64,000 nt of DNA. Source: VRUE01 sp963703895. Lineage in GTDB: Bacteria; Actinomycetota; Thermoleophilia; Solirubrobacterales; 70-9. The notes beneath the pieces were generated by a model. That model had not been told where the DNA came from, searched no databases, and saw nothing but the letters and a program-made list of their open reading frames with translations. Location of the stretch: positions 124,001-188,000 of the forward strand of contig CAVPFX010000003.1 in NCBI GenBank assembly GCA_963703895.1, in the 5' to 3' direction. Below, in pieces: positions 22,931-33,262 of this stretch (position 1 is the stretch's first letter; every line of letters begins with the position of its first letter). The translations under genes and the position numbers were made by a program.

Positions 22931-24709
22931 TTAACCGCTGACGCGCTCGGCGTGGGCGATGCGTTGGACCAGGGCGGCGCGCTCCATGCTCAGGGCCGCG
23001 CGTCGTTGAGAGTCTTCGGCTTCGCCGGCGGCAGCGATCTCGGCCTCGATGCGGCGCTGCTCGAGCAGCAGGTAGTTGAGCTCCATCGCCTCGGGTGAGG
23101 CGGGCTCGTCGTGGGCGGTGATGATCAATTCGGCGACCAGGCCGGAGAGCTCGGCGTCCTCGCGAGGCAGATTGGAGGCGGGGTCCTCGGGGTTTTCGCG
23201 CAGCCAGGCGGCCGCGCGGGAGCCGAGGCGGGTGAGGTGCTCGTCGCTGAGCTTGCTCAGGTAGCCCTTGCCCTCCTCGGGCAGGGCGATGCACATTGCC
23301 AGCAGGGCGCGCTCGCGGCGCTCGCGCGAGGTCAGCTCGCCGGTGCGGCGCGGCGCCGGTACGGGCCCGCCGCGCGGTGTCTCCGGTTCGGCCGAGCCAC
23401 CGCTGAGCGGCTGGGCGGCGACCACGCGCCCCATCACCATCGCCGGCTCCAAGTCGAGCCGCTCGGCCACCCGTCGCACCAAATCGTCGCGGCTGGCGCT
23501 CTCCCCCAGCCCGGCCATGATCGGCGCCACCTCGGCCAGAGCGCGATCCCGCTCGGCCGGCGAGGAGACGTCGGTGCGGGCGAGCACGAGGTCGACCTGG
23601 AAGGCGGTCAGCTCGACGGCGCCGTCGAGCAGGGCGCGGAAGCGCTCCGCGCCGCCCTCGGCGGCCATCATCTCGGCCGGGTCCTCTCCCGCCGGCATCG
23701 CCGCCACCCGCAGGCGCATCTTGCGTCCGGCGGCTACCCGCTGGGCGCGCAGCATCGCCTCCTGACCAGCGGAGTCGGCGTCGAGCGCCAGGATCACCTC
23801 GTCGACCATGCCCGAGAGCGAGGCGACCTGCTCGTCGGTGATCGCCGTGCCCATCACCCCCACCGCCTCCTCGATCCCGGCCTGGTGCAGGGCGAGCACA
23901 TCGGTGTAGCCCTCGACCACCACCGCCCTCCCCTCCTTGGCGATCGCGCCCTTGGCAAGGTCGATGCCGTAGAGCATGCGGCTCTTGTGAAAGAAGTCGG
24001 TCTCGGCGGTGTTGACGTACTTCGCCCCTTGATCCGAGCGCATCGCCCGACCGCCGTAGCCGAGGGTGCGCCCGCGGCGGTCGCGGATCGGAAACATGAT
24101 CCGCGAGCGGAAGCGATCGTACTCGCCCCCGCCCCGCCCCTTCTGGACCAAGCCGACGCCGCGCATCTCCTCGACTTTGAAGCCCGCCCGCTGGCCGCGC
24201 AGCAGGACTTTGTCCCAGGCGCTGGGCGCGTAGCCAACCGCGAACGCTTTCAGCACCTCCTTGCCGAGGCCGCGCTCGGCGAGGTAGTCGCGTGCCTTGC
24301 CCGCCTCGTCGGAATCCCAGAGATAAGCGGCGTAAAAGCCCGCGGTGCGGTCGAGTAGCTCGCCCAAGCGGCGACGCTGCTGGCGCTTGGCCTCGGCCCG
24401 CGGGTCCTCGCGCTCGCGCTCCAGCTCAACCCCGTAGCGGTCGGCGAGCAGCTCGACCGCCTCGGCAAAGCCGAGCCCCTCCTTCTCCTCGATGAACTTG
24501 ATCGTGTCGCCGCCGACCCCGCAGCCGAAGCAGTGGTAGAGCTTTTCCCCGGCGTCGACCGAGAACGAGGGCGTGCGCTCCTCGTGGAAGGGGCAAAGCC
24601 CGACCCAGCGCGCGCCCTGGCGGCGCAGGTCGGTGTGGGCCGAGATCACCTCGACGATGTCGACCGCCTGCTTGACCCGCTCCAGGCTCTCGCTCGAGAT
24701 CAGTGCCAC
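22931..24709 (-). CDS. dnaG: DNA primase DnaG
   Basis: About 592 residues from GTG 24707-24709 (VALISSESLERVKQAVDIVE), which fits the family N-terminus; a longer reading adds 30 atypical residues. The CHC2 zinc finger has C39, H42, C60 and C63 (CPFHEERTPSF and YHCFGCG). The Toprim core has E265 in VVVEGYTDV and D309/D311 in LALDADSAG. The C-terminal third (about 430-592) is the helical DnaB-binding region. It synthesises replication primers. The start overlaps the dGTPase stop by ten bases, so they are co-transcribed. Standard length for an actinobacterial DnaG. Confidence 0.96.
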   Translation of the reverse strand: MALISSESLERVKQAVDIVEVISAHTDLRRQGARWVGLCPFHEERTPSFSVDAGEKLYHCFGCGVGGDTIKFIEEKEGLGFAEAVELLADRYGVELEREREDPRAEAKRQQRRRLGELLDRTAGFYAAYLWDSDEAGKARDYLAERGLGKEVLKAFAVGYAPSAWDKVLLRGQRAGFKVEEMRGVGLVQKGRGGGEYDRFRSRIMFPIRDRRGRTLGYGGRAMRSDQGAKYVNTAETDFFHKSRMLYGIDLAKGAIAKEGRAVVVEGYTDVLALHQAGIEEAVGVMGTAITDEQVASLSGMVDEVILALDADSAGQEAMLRAQRVAAGRKMRLRVAAMPAGEDPAEMMAAEGGAERFRALLDGAVELTAFQVDLVLARTDVSSPAERDRALAEVAPIMAGLGESASRDDLVRRVAERLDLEPAMVMGRVVAAQPLSGGSAEPETPRGGPVPAPRRTGELTSRERRERALLAMCIALPEEGKGYLSKLSDEHLTRLGSRAAAWLRENPEDPASNLPREDAELSGLVAELIITAHDEPASPEAMELNYLLLEQRRIEAEIAAAGEAEDSQRRAALSMERAALVQRIAHAERVSG

Positions 24710-25713
24710 GGCGCTTCCTCGGGGATCGTCAGCTCGGCGTACTTGGCAATGCAGTAGCGATCGGTCATCCCGGCCAGGTAGTCGGTGGCGTGCTGGCAAT
24801 CGCTCGCCCCGGGCTCGATCTCGGGGACCTCGTCGGGGTGCGACATGTAGTGGTCGAAGAGCGCCCGCATCGCGCGGTGGACGCGCTCGTGCTCGCTGCG
24901 CGCCAGCGGGCCCAGATAGACGCGATCGAACATGAACTTGCGCAGGCGCAGCATCGCGCCGCCGATCTCGTCGCTCTGGACGATGTCGCCCTCGGCGCGC
25001 GAGCGCTCGACGATGTCGCGCACAAGCGTGTCGATGCGAGCCGAGCCGGTCTCGCCGAGCAACTCGATCTGCGCCGTCGGCAAATCCTCTGGCTGCAGCA
25101 CACCAGCCCGCAGGGCGTCGTCGATGTCGTGGTTGATGTAGGCGACGCGGTCGACCAGCTTGACGATCCGCCCCTCCAGGGTCGCCGGCTTGCGCGAGCC
25201 GGTGTGGTTGAGGATGCCGTCTCGCACCTGCTCGGTCAGGTTGAGCCCGCGCCCATCGCGCTCCAGCACCTCAACCACGCGCAGCGAGTGCTCGTTGTGC
25301 CTGAAGCCGCTGTCGCAGCGCTCGCGCAGCGCCCCGTCGAGCGCCTCCTCGCCGGCGTGGCCGAAGGGCGGGTGGCCGAGGTCGTGGCCGAGCCCGATCG
25401 CCTCGGTCAGGTCCTCGTTGAGGCCGAGCGCGCGGGCGACGGTGCGAGCGATCCCGCATGCCTCCAGCGTGTGGGTCAGACGGGTGCGGTAATGGTCGCC
25501 CTCCGGGGCGACGAAGACCTGCGTCTTGTGCTTCAGCCGCCGAAAGGCCTTGCTGTGGACAATCCGATCGCGATCGCGCTGGAACGGCGTGCGAACCGGA
25601 CTGTCGGGCTCCTCGATTGCGCGATGCGCGGGGTAGGAGAGGGTCGCCTCCGGTGCCAAGAACTGCTCCTCCCAAGCGGAGATGCGGTCCTCGAAGCTGG
25701 CGGTTGCGGGCAC
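24700..25713 (-). CDS. dgt: Deoxyguanosinetriphosphate triphosphohydrolase-like protein
   Basis: A 337-residue HD-domain protein. VHSKAFRRLKHKTQVFVAPE then HYRTRLTHTLEACGIARTVA supply the first histidine, and IGLGHDLGHPPFGHAGEEAL the HD pair and further metal ligands. RVAYINHDIDDALRAGVL contains the last conserved Asp. It would hydrolyse dNTPs to deoxynucleosides and triphosphate. The dgt-dnaG linkage is common in Actinobacteria. Length and motifs agree with the short type of dGTPase-like proteins. Confidence 0.93.
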   Translation of the reverse strand: MPATASFEDRISAWEEQFLAPEATLSYPAHRAIEEPDSPVRTPFQRDRDRIVHSKAFRRLKHKTQVFVAPEGDHYRTRLTHTLEACGIARTVARALGLNEDLTEAIGLGHDLGHPPFGHAGEEALDGALRERCDSGFRHNEHSLRVVEVLERDGRGLNLTEQVRDGILNHTGSRKPATLEGRIVKLVDRVAYINHDIDDALRAGVLQPEDLPTAQIELLGETGSARIDTLVRDIVERSRAEGDIVQSDEIGGAMLRLRKFMFDRVYLGPLARSEHERVHRAMRALFDHYMSHPDEVPEIEPGASDCQHATDYLAGMTDRYCIAKYAELTIPEEAPWH

Positions 25714-25722
25714 CCGTCGATC

Positions 25723-26448
25723 TTAGGCGGCTGCGCGCAACTGCACATGCGCGTGGTGCTCGAGCGTCTCCCGCACGGCGCGCTCGACCTGGCGCAGCGC
25801 CTGCTCCTCCGAGGCGGGTGCCTCGGCCAGCGGGTTGCCGATCGCGCCGACCATGAAGCGGTGCGCGTCCTCGGAGAGCGCGAAGGCGCCGCCTTCGCAG
25901 CTGGCACAAACGACACCCCCGGCGGCGCCGGAGAAACCGCTCAGATGCTCGGCCTCGCCGCAGTTGGCGCAGGAGGCGAGCTCGGGCGCGAAGCCGGCTG
26001 CCAGGGCCAGCTTGAGCCGAAAGGAGAGCGCCGTCTCCAGGCTCGCCGCCCCCTCCTCGTTGGGGTCATCGAGCATCGCCAGGTAGCGGCAGAGCAGGTT
26101 GTAGGCAGGCGGGTTGGGCTCAGCTGAGTCGAGCAGGCGCAGGACCGCGTCGCAGGCGCGGGCGCCGGCGTTGAGCGCCGGACCGGAGGCGCGCAGGCGC
26201 GGGTAGCCCTCGACGGTGGAGGCGTTGGTCACGGTGAGCAGCTCTCCGCGGCCTTCATGCAGGATCAGGTCGAGGCGGAAGAAGGGCTCGAGGCGACCGC
26301 CGAAGCGCGACTTCGGCTTGCGCGCCCCCTTGGCGATCGCGCCGATCCGCCCCCGCGTCTTCGAGTAGAGGTGGAGGATGCGGTCGGCCTCGCCGTAGCG
26401 GATGCTGCGCAGGACCACCGCCTCGGTCTTCAGCGTCTTGCCGGCCAT
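25723..26448 (-). CDS. recO: DNA repair protein RecO
   Basis: A 241-residue protein starting MAGKTLKTEAVVLRSIRYGE, the N-terminal OB-fold, with ILHLYSKTRGRIGAIAKGAR and FGGRLEPFFRLDLILHEGRG as conserved strands. The C-terminal helical part contains a zinc finger, CANCGE and CASCEGG (about residues 158-185). RecO loads RecA on SSB-coated DNA with RecR. It lies nine bases upstream of dgt in the same direction. Complete and normal length. Confidence 0.95.
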   Translation of the reverse strand: MAGKTLKTEAVVLRSIRYGEADRILHLYSKTRGRIGAIAKGARKPKSRFGGRLEPFFRLDLILHEGRGELLTVTNASTVEGYPRLRASGPALNAGARACDAVLRLLDSAEPNPPAYNLLCRYLAMLDDPNEEGAASLETALSFRLKLALAAGFAPELASCANCGEAEHLSGFSGAAGGVVCASCEGGAFALSEDAHRFMVGAIGNPLAEAPASEEQALRQVERAVRETLEHHAHVQLRAAA

Positions 26449-26490
26449 GGCCGATTTACGTTGACCGACGGGCCGGACGTCGTGGCGTAT

Positions 26491-27399
26491 CTAGGTGCGC
26501 TTCGCGCGCCTGCGGCGCGGTTTCTTGCGCAAGCGCACCTGACAACTCGGGCAGTAGTAGGTCGAGCGACCGGAGACGACGATGCGGACGATCTCGGTGC
26601 CGCAGCGCGGGCACGGCTCGCCCTCGCGCGTGTGGACGAGGAACTCGTCCTGCATCGTGCCCTTCTCGCCCCGCCCATCGCGGTAGTCGTCGATCGAGGC
26701 GCCACCGCCATCGATCCCGGCTTCGAGCGCCGCGACGACGGCATCGCGCAGCGCCTCTTGGTGCTCGGGCTTCATCGAGCCGGCGGGCGAGAGCGGATGC
26801 AGGCGGGCGCGGAAGAGCGCCTCGTCGGCGTAGATATTGCCGACGCCGGCGACACCCGACTGGTCGAGCAGGAATGACTTCAGCGGCACCGTGCGGCCCG
26901 CCGCCATCGCCCCCAGCGCTTCCGAGGTGAAATCCGCCGAGAGCGGCTCGACCCCAAGCTTGACGAAGCGCTGGTCGAGGTCGGCGTCGTCGATCAGGAA
27001 GGCCTCGCCGAAGCGGCGCGGGTCGGTGAACCAGACCTCGCGACCGTCGTCGAGCGTGAAGCGGGCGCGCAGGTGCCGTTCGGAGGTGGAGCGCTCCGCC
27101 TCATACAGCCGCCGCCCCTCGGAGGGATCGAGCTTGCTCTCGCCCTCGACCAAGATCAGGTTGCCGGTCATCCGCAGGTGCATGACCAGGGTGCGCGCTC
27201 CCTCCAAGGCCAGCAACAGGTACTTGCCGCGCCGTCCCAGTCCCTCGATCGTCGCGCCCTCGACGGCGCGTTCGAGCACCTTCGGCGCCATCGGCCGGCA
27301 CCAGCGAGCATCGAGCACCTCCAGCCCCTCAATCCGCCGGCCTTCCAGCTCCGGCTCAAGCTGCCGACAAACGGTCTCCACCTCGGGCAGCTCGGGCAT
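26491..27399 (-). CDS. mutM: Formamidopyrimidine-DNA glycosylase
   Basis: A 302-residue protein. MPELPEVETVCRQLEPELEG provides the catalytic Pro (after Met removal) and Glu; the conserved Lys is in RRGKYLLLALEG. GVAGVGNIYADEALFRARLH is the helix-two-turn-helix region. The C-terminal zinc finger is CPRCGTEIVRIVVSGRSTYY followed by CPSCQ. It removes oxidised purines from DNA. The last 15 residues are very basic. A 16-base-pair palindrome separates it from xerD upstream. Confidence 0.97.
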   Translation of the reverse strand: MPELPEVETVCRQLEPELEGRRIEGLEVLDARWCRPMAPKVLERAVEGATIEGLGRRGKYLLLALEGARTLVMHLRMTGNLILVEGESKLDPSEGRRLYEAERSTSERHLRARFTLDDGREVWFTDPRRFGEAFLIDDADLDQRFVKLGVEPLSADFTSEALGAMAAGRTVPLKSFLLDQSGVAGVGNIYADEALFRARLHPLSPAGSMKPEHQEALRDAVVAALEAGIDGGGASIDDYRDGRGEKGTMQDEFLVHTREGEPCPRCGTEIVRIVVSGRSTYYCPSCQVRLRKKPRRRRAKRT

Positions 27400-27414
27400 C
27401 CCGCAGTTCTACAT

Positions 27415-27464
27415 GCTGACTTCGTCTTTATGTGTCCATGAGCACGCCTAAAGACGAAGTCAGC
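27415..27464. repeat. Perfect 16-bp palindrome between xerD and mutM
   Basis: Arms at 27415-27430 and 27449-27464 match perfectly (GCTGACTTCGTCTTTA and its complement) around an 18-base spacer. It starts 15 bases upstream of the mutM start codon and ends five bases before the xerD stop. No U-tract follows on either strand. The arms are less GC-rich than the surroundings. It may be a bidirectional terminator, an mRNA processing site or an operator. Confidence 0.6.
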
Positions 27465-27469
27465 CGGGT

Positions 27470-28414
27470 TTAGGCGGTGGCGCGGGGGTGGGAGTTGAAG
27501 TAGACGGTCTTTAGTTGCTCGCCGGAGAGGTGGGTGTACATCTGCGTGGTCGAGATGTCTGCATGGCCGAGCATCTCTTGGACGGCACGCAGGTCGCAGC
27601 CGCCGGCGAGCAGGTGGGTGGCGAAGCTGTGGCGCAGGGTGTGCGGGCTCATCTGGCCGGCGAGGCCGGCGGCACGGGCGTTGCGCTGGACGATCTTGTA
27701 GAGGCCCTGGCGGCTCAGCGGTCCGCCGCGGAAGTTGACGAAGAGCCTCGCCTCGTGGCGTTCGCCAATCAGCTTCGGGCGGCCACCGCGCAGATAGGAG
27801 GAGATCGCCGCGATCGCCTTGCGGCCGAGCGGCACCAGCCGTTCCTTGCTGCCCTTGCCGCGCGCCCGCAGGAAGCCCTCGTGCAGGTCGACGTCGGCGA
27901 GCTCGAGTCCGATCGTCTCCGAGGCACGCAGGCCGCAGGCGTACATGACCTCGAGCAGCGCCCGATCGCGCAGCGCGGTCGGCTCGTCACCACTCGGTGC
28001 CGCCAAGAGCTTCTGCACCTCGGCGTAGTTGAGCACCTGGGGTAGCTTCTTGGCCCGGCGCGGCGCGCTCAGGGCGGCCGTCGGGTCGTCGCCGATCAGC
28101 TCGTCGCGGCGCAGCTGCTTGTAAAAGGAGCGCAGGCAGGCAGCCTTCCGATGCACCGTCGCCGATGAGCAGGCCGGCCGGTTCTCACCGGTCGCCAGCT
28201 CGGCCAGGAACTCGCCGATCTCGGCCGGGCCGGCCGTCAGCGCGTCGATGTGGTGGGCAGCGAGGTACTCGCCGTACTGGTGCAGGTCGGTCCGGTAGGC
28301 ATCGAGCGTGTTGCGCGAGAGCCCCCGCTCCAACTCGAGATAGGAGAGGAAATCGAGGACGAGCCCCTCGAAGCGGGACTCGGTTCGGACAGGAGGCGCT
28401 GCAGCGACTGACAT
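27470..28414 (-). CDS. xerD: Tyrosine recombinase XerD
   Basis: About 314 residues from ATG 28412-28414 (MSVAAAPPVRTESRFEGL). The N-terminal core-binding domain includes FLSYLELERGLSRNTLDAYR. The catalytic set is complete: Arg in YACGLRASETIGLELADVD, Lys in ARGKGSKERLVPL, HTLRHSFATHLL with H-x-x-R, LGHADISTTQMYTHL with the His and the nucleophilic Tyr. It resolves chromosome dimers. It is not near the prophage att site and matches housekeeping Xer rather than phage integrases in length and conservation. Confidence 0.92.
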   Translation of the reverse strand: MSVAAAPPVRTESRFEGLVLDFLSYLELERGLSRNTLDAYRTDLHQYGEYLAAHHIDALTAGPAEIGEFLAELATGENRPACSSATVHRKAACLRSFYKQLRRDELIGDDPTAALSAPRRAKKLPQVLNYAEVQKLLAAPSGDEPTALRDRALLEVMYACGLRASETIGLELADVDLHEGFLRARGKGSKERLVPLGRKAIAAISSYLRGGRPKLIGERHEARLFVNFRGGPLSRQGLYKIVQRNARAAGLAGQMSPHTLRHSFATHLLAGGCDLRAVQEMLGHADISTTQMYTHLSGEQLKTVYFNSHPRATA

Positions 28415-28440
28415 GGCGGGGGTGTTCTCCCCGCCGGGCC

Positions 28441-29487
28441 TCAACCCTTGCGGCGCAAGGCAGCGCCCGCGGCGAGCGCGGCGGCGAAGAACAGCGGGTC
28501 CTGCTCGAGGGTGCGGCCCATCGTCTTCGCGGGCAGGCCGCTTGCCGAGTAGCCGGGGAGGTCGACCGACGCTTCGCGCAGGCGGTGGCGCCAGCCCGCG
28601 GCGGTGGCGAGGATCGCGATCGGCACCGGCTCGTTGGTCGGCACCGGGATCTCGACCGCGCCGAGGAGAAGCTCGAGGACGGTCAGGGTGTGGTGGCTGA
28701 CCGGCCTGTGGCGCTCACGCGGGTCGGCCGCGGAGAGCCGGGGTGAGATCAGGGTCGGCAGGCCGAGGGCGAGCGAGGCGTGGGCGGTGTCGAGGGCGGC
28801 GATGCCGCCGTGGCCGAGGCGCGTCTCGGAGCCGATGATGCCGGGCCCCGGCCCGGCGATCGCGGCGTCCCAACCGAGTCCGTTGGCGGCGGCGTCAAGG
28901 GCTCCGGCGACCGAGATCGCCTCATGCTCGCCGCCGTAGGCCGGCGCGGCGGTGACGTGACCGCAGAGCAGACCGCGCTCGCGCAGCTCGGCGACGTCGC
29001 GGCTGAGCGAGCCCGGCAGGGCTCCTCCCCCGGTCTGCACGTAGCCAACCTTGCTTCCCGGCCATGCCTGCGCCACCGCCCATGCGGCCGGCGCCAGGTG
29101 CCCGTGCAGAGGCAAGACCAGGACTGGCACTGGCTCCTCCCGCGGTTGCGGTGCGCCTTTTGCACCCCCAGCGTGCACAGAGCGCACCGGAAGCTCAACC
29201 GGGGCGACCGGGTGCTGGAGGGAGGTGTAGTTGAGCTTGATGACGTGGTCGTCGGTGGAGCCTCCGCTCTCCAGGCCGCGGGTGAGGTTGACGTGGACGA
29301 CGTCGAAGCCGCCCGAGCCGAGCTCCAAGTCGAGCGCCACGACGTTGACGACGACCTCGTCGCCCTCGCGCATCTCACCCAGCAGCGTTTCGTCAGCCCA
29401 GGCCGGGCGCCGCTCGCCGTCGACCTCGACCGTCAGCGGCTCCTCCGCGACCACAACGCCGCGGCGCAGCTTCAGCCGACCGCTCAC
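28441..29487 (-). CDS. DUF3866 family protein
   Basis: A 348-residue protein starting MSGRLKLRRGVVVAEEPLTV. The middle has LNYTSLQHPVAPVE, VLVLPLHGHLAPAAWAVAQA and GYVQTGGGALPGSLSRDVAE, followed by HVTAAPAYGGEHEAISVAGA and GPGPGIIGSETRLGHGGIAA. These glycine-rich motifs and gene order between xerD and a peptidase are those of DUF3866, a family widespread in Actinobacteria and Firmicutes without established function. It overlaps the peptidase gene by four bases. No membrane segments are visible, so it is probably cytosolic. Confidence 0.85.
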   Translation of the reverse strand: MSGRLKLRRGVVVAEEPLTVEVDGERRPAWADETLLGEMREGDEVVVNVVALDLELGSGGFDVVHVNLTRGLESGGSTDDHVIKLNYTSLQHPVAPVELPVRSVHAGGAKGAPQPREEPVPVLVLPLHGHLAPAAWAVAQAWPGSKVGYVQTGGGALPGSLSRDVAELRERGLLCGHVTAAPAYGGEHEAISVAGALDAAANGLGWDAAIAGPGPGIIGSETRLGHGGIAALDTAHASLALGLPTLISPRLSAADPRERHRPVSHHTLTVLELLLGAVEIPVPTNEPVPIAILATAAGWRHRLREASVDLPGYSASGLPAKTMGRTLEQDPLFFAAALAAGAALRRKG

Positions 29488-30599
29488 TCCAAGCCCGAAG
29501 CCGCGGCGGCCTCGGCGATGATCCCTTCGCAGACCTCGAGCATCGCGTCGAGGTTGCGGGCGCTGACCGACTCGTCGGGCGTGTGGTTGGCCTCGGTGCC
29601 GTTGGCGAGCAGGACACAGTCAAAGCCATCGACGATCAGGGCGTTGGCGTCGCTGCCACCACCCGTGGCGGTGCGCTCGGGCTCGAAACCGGCCCGGCGT
29701 AGCCCGGCCTCGGCCAGGCCCAGCGCCGCCGATGCGGGCGGAATCCTGTAACCGCGGAAGAGCTCTTCGACCCGCACGTCGGCGTCGCAGCCGTGCTCGC
29801 TCGCGCCCCAAGCGCAGGCATCGCTCAGCGAGCCGGCAACTTCAGCGGCGCGGCCGGCATCGAGGCTGCGCGCCTCGGCGACGATCTCGCAGTGCCCCGG
29901 CACCACATTGCCGGAGGTGCCACCGTGGATCACACCGACGTTCGCGGTCGTCTCCTCGTCGAGCCGCCCTAGCTCCATGCGCGCGATCGCCGCCGAAGCC
30001 GCCGCGATCGCGCTGTTGCCGTCCTCGGGCCGGATGCCGGCGTGGGCCTCGACTCCGCGGAAGTCCGCCCGCACACTCTGTTGGGTCGGCGAGGTGACGA
30101 TCACCTCGCCGATTGCGCTGGCGTGATCGAGGACGAAACCGCAGCGCGAGCGCAGCACGCTTGCATCGAAGGCCTTGGCCCCGCGCAGCCCCTGCTCCTC
30201 GGCCACGGTCAGCACCAGCTCGATCCCGACCGGTCCGGGGTTGGCCGCCTGTCGCGCCACCAGCTCCATGAAGACCGCGACCGCGGCCTTGTTGTCGGCG
30301 CCGAGAATCGTCTCGCCGGCGCTGCGAAAGACGCCGTCGGATTCGACCACCTCGATCTGACCCTTGTGCGGGACGGTGTCGATGTGGGCGCAGAACATCA
30401 CCCACTCGTCGCCCTCGCCCGGCAGGCGGGCGAGCAGGTTGCCGGCCCCGGCTTCAGCCGGGCCGGCGGCATCGTCCTCACTCAGCTCGAGCCCGAGCGC
30501 GCGCAGCTCGGCGGCGATCGTGTCCGCCACCTCGCGCTCCTCGCCCGTGGGGCTTCGAATCTCACATAGACGAACGAAGGTCTCATGAAGCCTCTCCAC
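29484..30599 (-). CDS. M20 family peptidase (PepT-like)
   Basis: About 371 residues from GTG 30597-30599 (VERLHETFVRLCEIRSPTGE). The two-metal site is visible: His and Asp in VMFCAHIDTVPHKGQIE, Asp in ETILGADNKAAVAVFMEL, the Glu pair in LTVAEEQGLRGAKAFD, Asp in FVLDHASAIGEV and a final His in ANGTEANHTPDESV. It would hydrolyse di- or tripeptides in the cytosol. Its promoter region (30600-30732) contains the left arm of a long palindrome. The upstream in-frame extension is short and lacks a ribosome binding site. Confidence 0.88.
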   Translation of the reverse strand: MERLHETFVRLCEIRSPTGEEREVADTIAAELRALGLELSEDDAAGPAEAGAGNLLARLPGEGDEWVMFCAHIDTVPHKGQIEVVESDGVFRSAGETILGADNKAAVAVFMELVARQAANPGPVGIELVLTVAEEQGLRGAKAFDASVLRSRCGFVLDHASAIGEVIVTSPTQQSVRADFRGVEAHAGIRPEDGNSAIAAASAAIARMELGRLDEETTANVGVIHGGTSGNVVPGHCEIVAEARSLDAGRAAEVAGSLSDACAWGASEHGCDADVRVEELFRGYRIPPASAALGLAEAGLRRAGFEPERTATGGGSDANALIVDGFDCVLLANGTEANHTPDESVSARNLDAMLEVCEGIIAEAAAASGLE

Positions 30600-30633
30600 G
30601 GCGGGACAGGCTAGCCGGGATTCAGCGCTGCTG

Positions 30634-30732
30634 GGGAACCGTCCCGGTAGGGGTGGAGCGTCTTGCACTTTTTCGGCAGTTCCTCGTGGCGGCAGCCCAC
30701 CACGTCTCCACCGAAAAAGTTAAGCGGAACCC

Positions 30733-30749
<17 letters not shown>
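30634..30749. repeat. 116-bp nested palindrome overlapping the pyrG stop codon
   Basis: Perfect 21-base arms at 30634-30654 and 30729-30749 (core GGGAACCGTCCCGGTAGGGG) enclose a second pair, ACTTTTTCGG (30667-30676) and CCGAAAAAGT (30711-30720), and an apical pair CGTGG/CCACG (30685-30689 and 30700-30704). The whole folds into one long hairpin with three stems. The right arm encodes the last codons and the TAG (30733-30735) of pyrG. It resembles a REP/BIME-like or miniature transposon-type element; a termination role for pyrG is also possible. Confidence 0.8.
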
Positions 30750-32399
<1,650 letters not shown>

Positions 32400-32403
<4 letters not shown>

Positions 32404-33236
32404 GCTCTGCCGAGCGAGTCTAGCCAGCGCAGTGGCGGAACCGACTCGATCGCCGCCGAAATCGAACGCAACTCTCCGTAAATGGTCATTCCCGACACCA
32501 CCGCCAGGGCAATCAGGCGGGCGTCCGGCCCCAATGTGGTCAGCAACCAGACCCCGCCGACGGCGCCGATCAGGTTGGAGCCGGTGTCGCCCAGCATCGC
32601 CCGCTCGCGCAAGGTGAAGGCAGCGCCGACCAGGGCCGGGCCGGCGAAGATGCCGAGCAGCTCCAGCGGCGCAAAGGTCCAGGCACCGAAGCAGAGGCCG
32701 ATGCCGAGCAGCATCAGTCCCTTCTCCGCCCGTCCCGGCCGCAGGTCGAGCAGGTTGAAGAGGTTGGTGGCGAGGATCAGCAACACCACGTCGGCGATGT
32801 AGCGCCAGGATTCGAGCCCGCGACCGGAGACGACGTACGCGGCAAGCGCCAGCGCACCAAGCGCCTTTACCGCTCCGGTCGAGAGGCTGCCGGAGCGCAA
32901 CGCCCGCGCGTGCCCGCGCCAGCCCCGCGGCGCCCCCGCCTCCTCGCCGCGCCCCAGCGCGTCGTCGAGGAAGCCGAGGAAGACGACCCCCAACAGGTAG
33001 GGCATCCACTGGCGCAGGTCCGGGCTGAGCAGGTCAAGGTCGCCGCGGTCATTGAGGAAGGCCAGCGGCGCCAACGCGACCAGGGCGGCGGTCGCCAGCA
33101 CGGCGCCGAGCGGGAAAGCGAGGCTGGCGCCGCGGTAGTTGGTCCGCACCAGGCCCGCTTCTAGCAGCCCGCGCACCCCGGCCGGCACGACCAGCAGGGC
33201 GATCCCGATCGCTACGGGGAAACCGATCCAGGTCAC
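32400..33236 (-). CDS. Polyprenyl-phosphate sugar-1-phosphate transferase-like membrane protein (MraY/WecA superfamily)
   Basis: A 278-residue integral membrane protein with about eight to nine hydrophobic helices. LGVVFLGFLDDALGRGEEAG has the DD pair binding magnesium, TNLFNLLDLRPGRAEKGLML the N-x-x-N-x-x-D motif, and ERAMLGDTGSNLIGAVGG the late GDxGS motif. The family loads a sugar phosphate on undecaprenyl phosphate for envelope polymers. At 278 residues it is shorter than usual (about 320-360), and the final HxH-type loop is not evident, so activity or substrate may differ. Four-base overlap with pyrG. Confidence 0.8.
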
Positions 33237-33262
33237 GTGGCACCCACTTGCTCACGCCCCGC

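Noticed and set aside
27470..28414. XerD as the integrase of the prophage or the island
   Set aside because: Its full conservation, position in the repair gene run and distance from both att candidates point to chromosome dimer resolution.
32404..33009. N-terminal extension of CTP synthase by about 200 residues
   Set aside because: It is the shifted frame of the membrane transferase gene; PyrG homologues start at the ATG at 32403.
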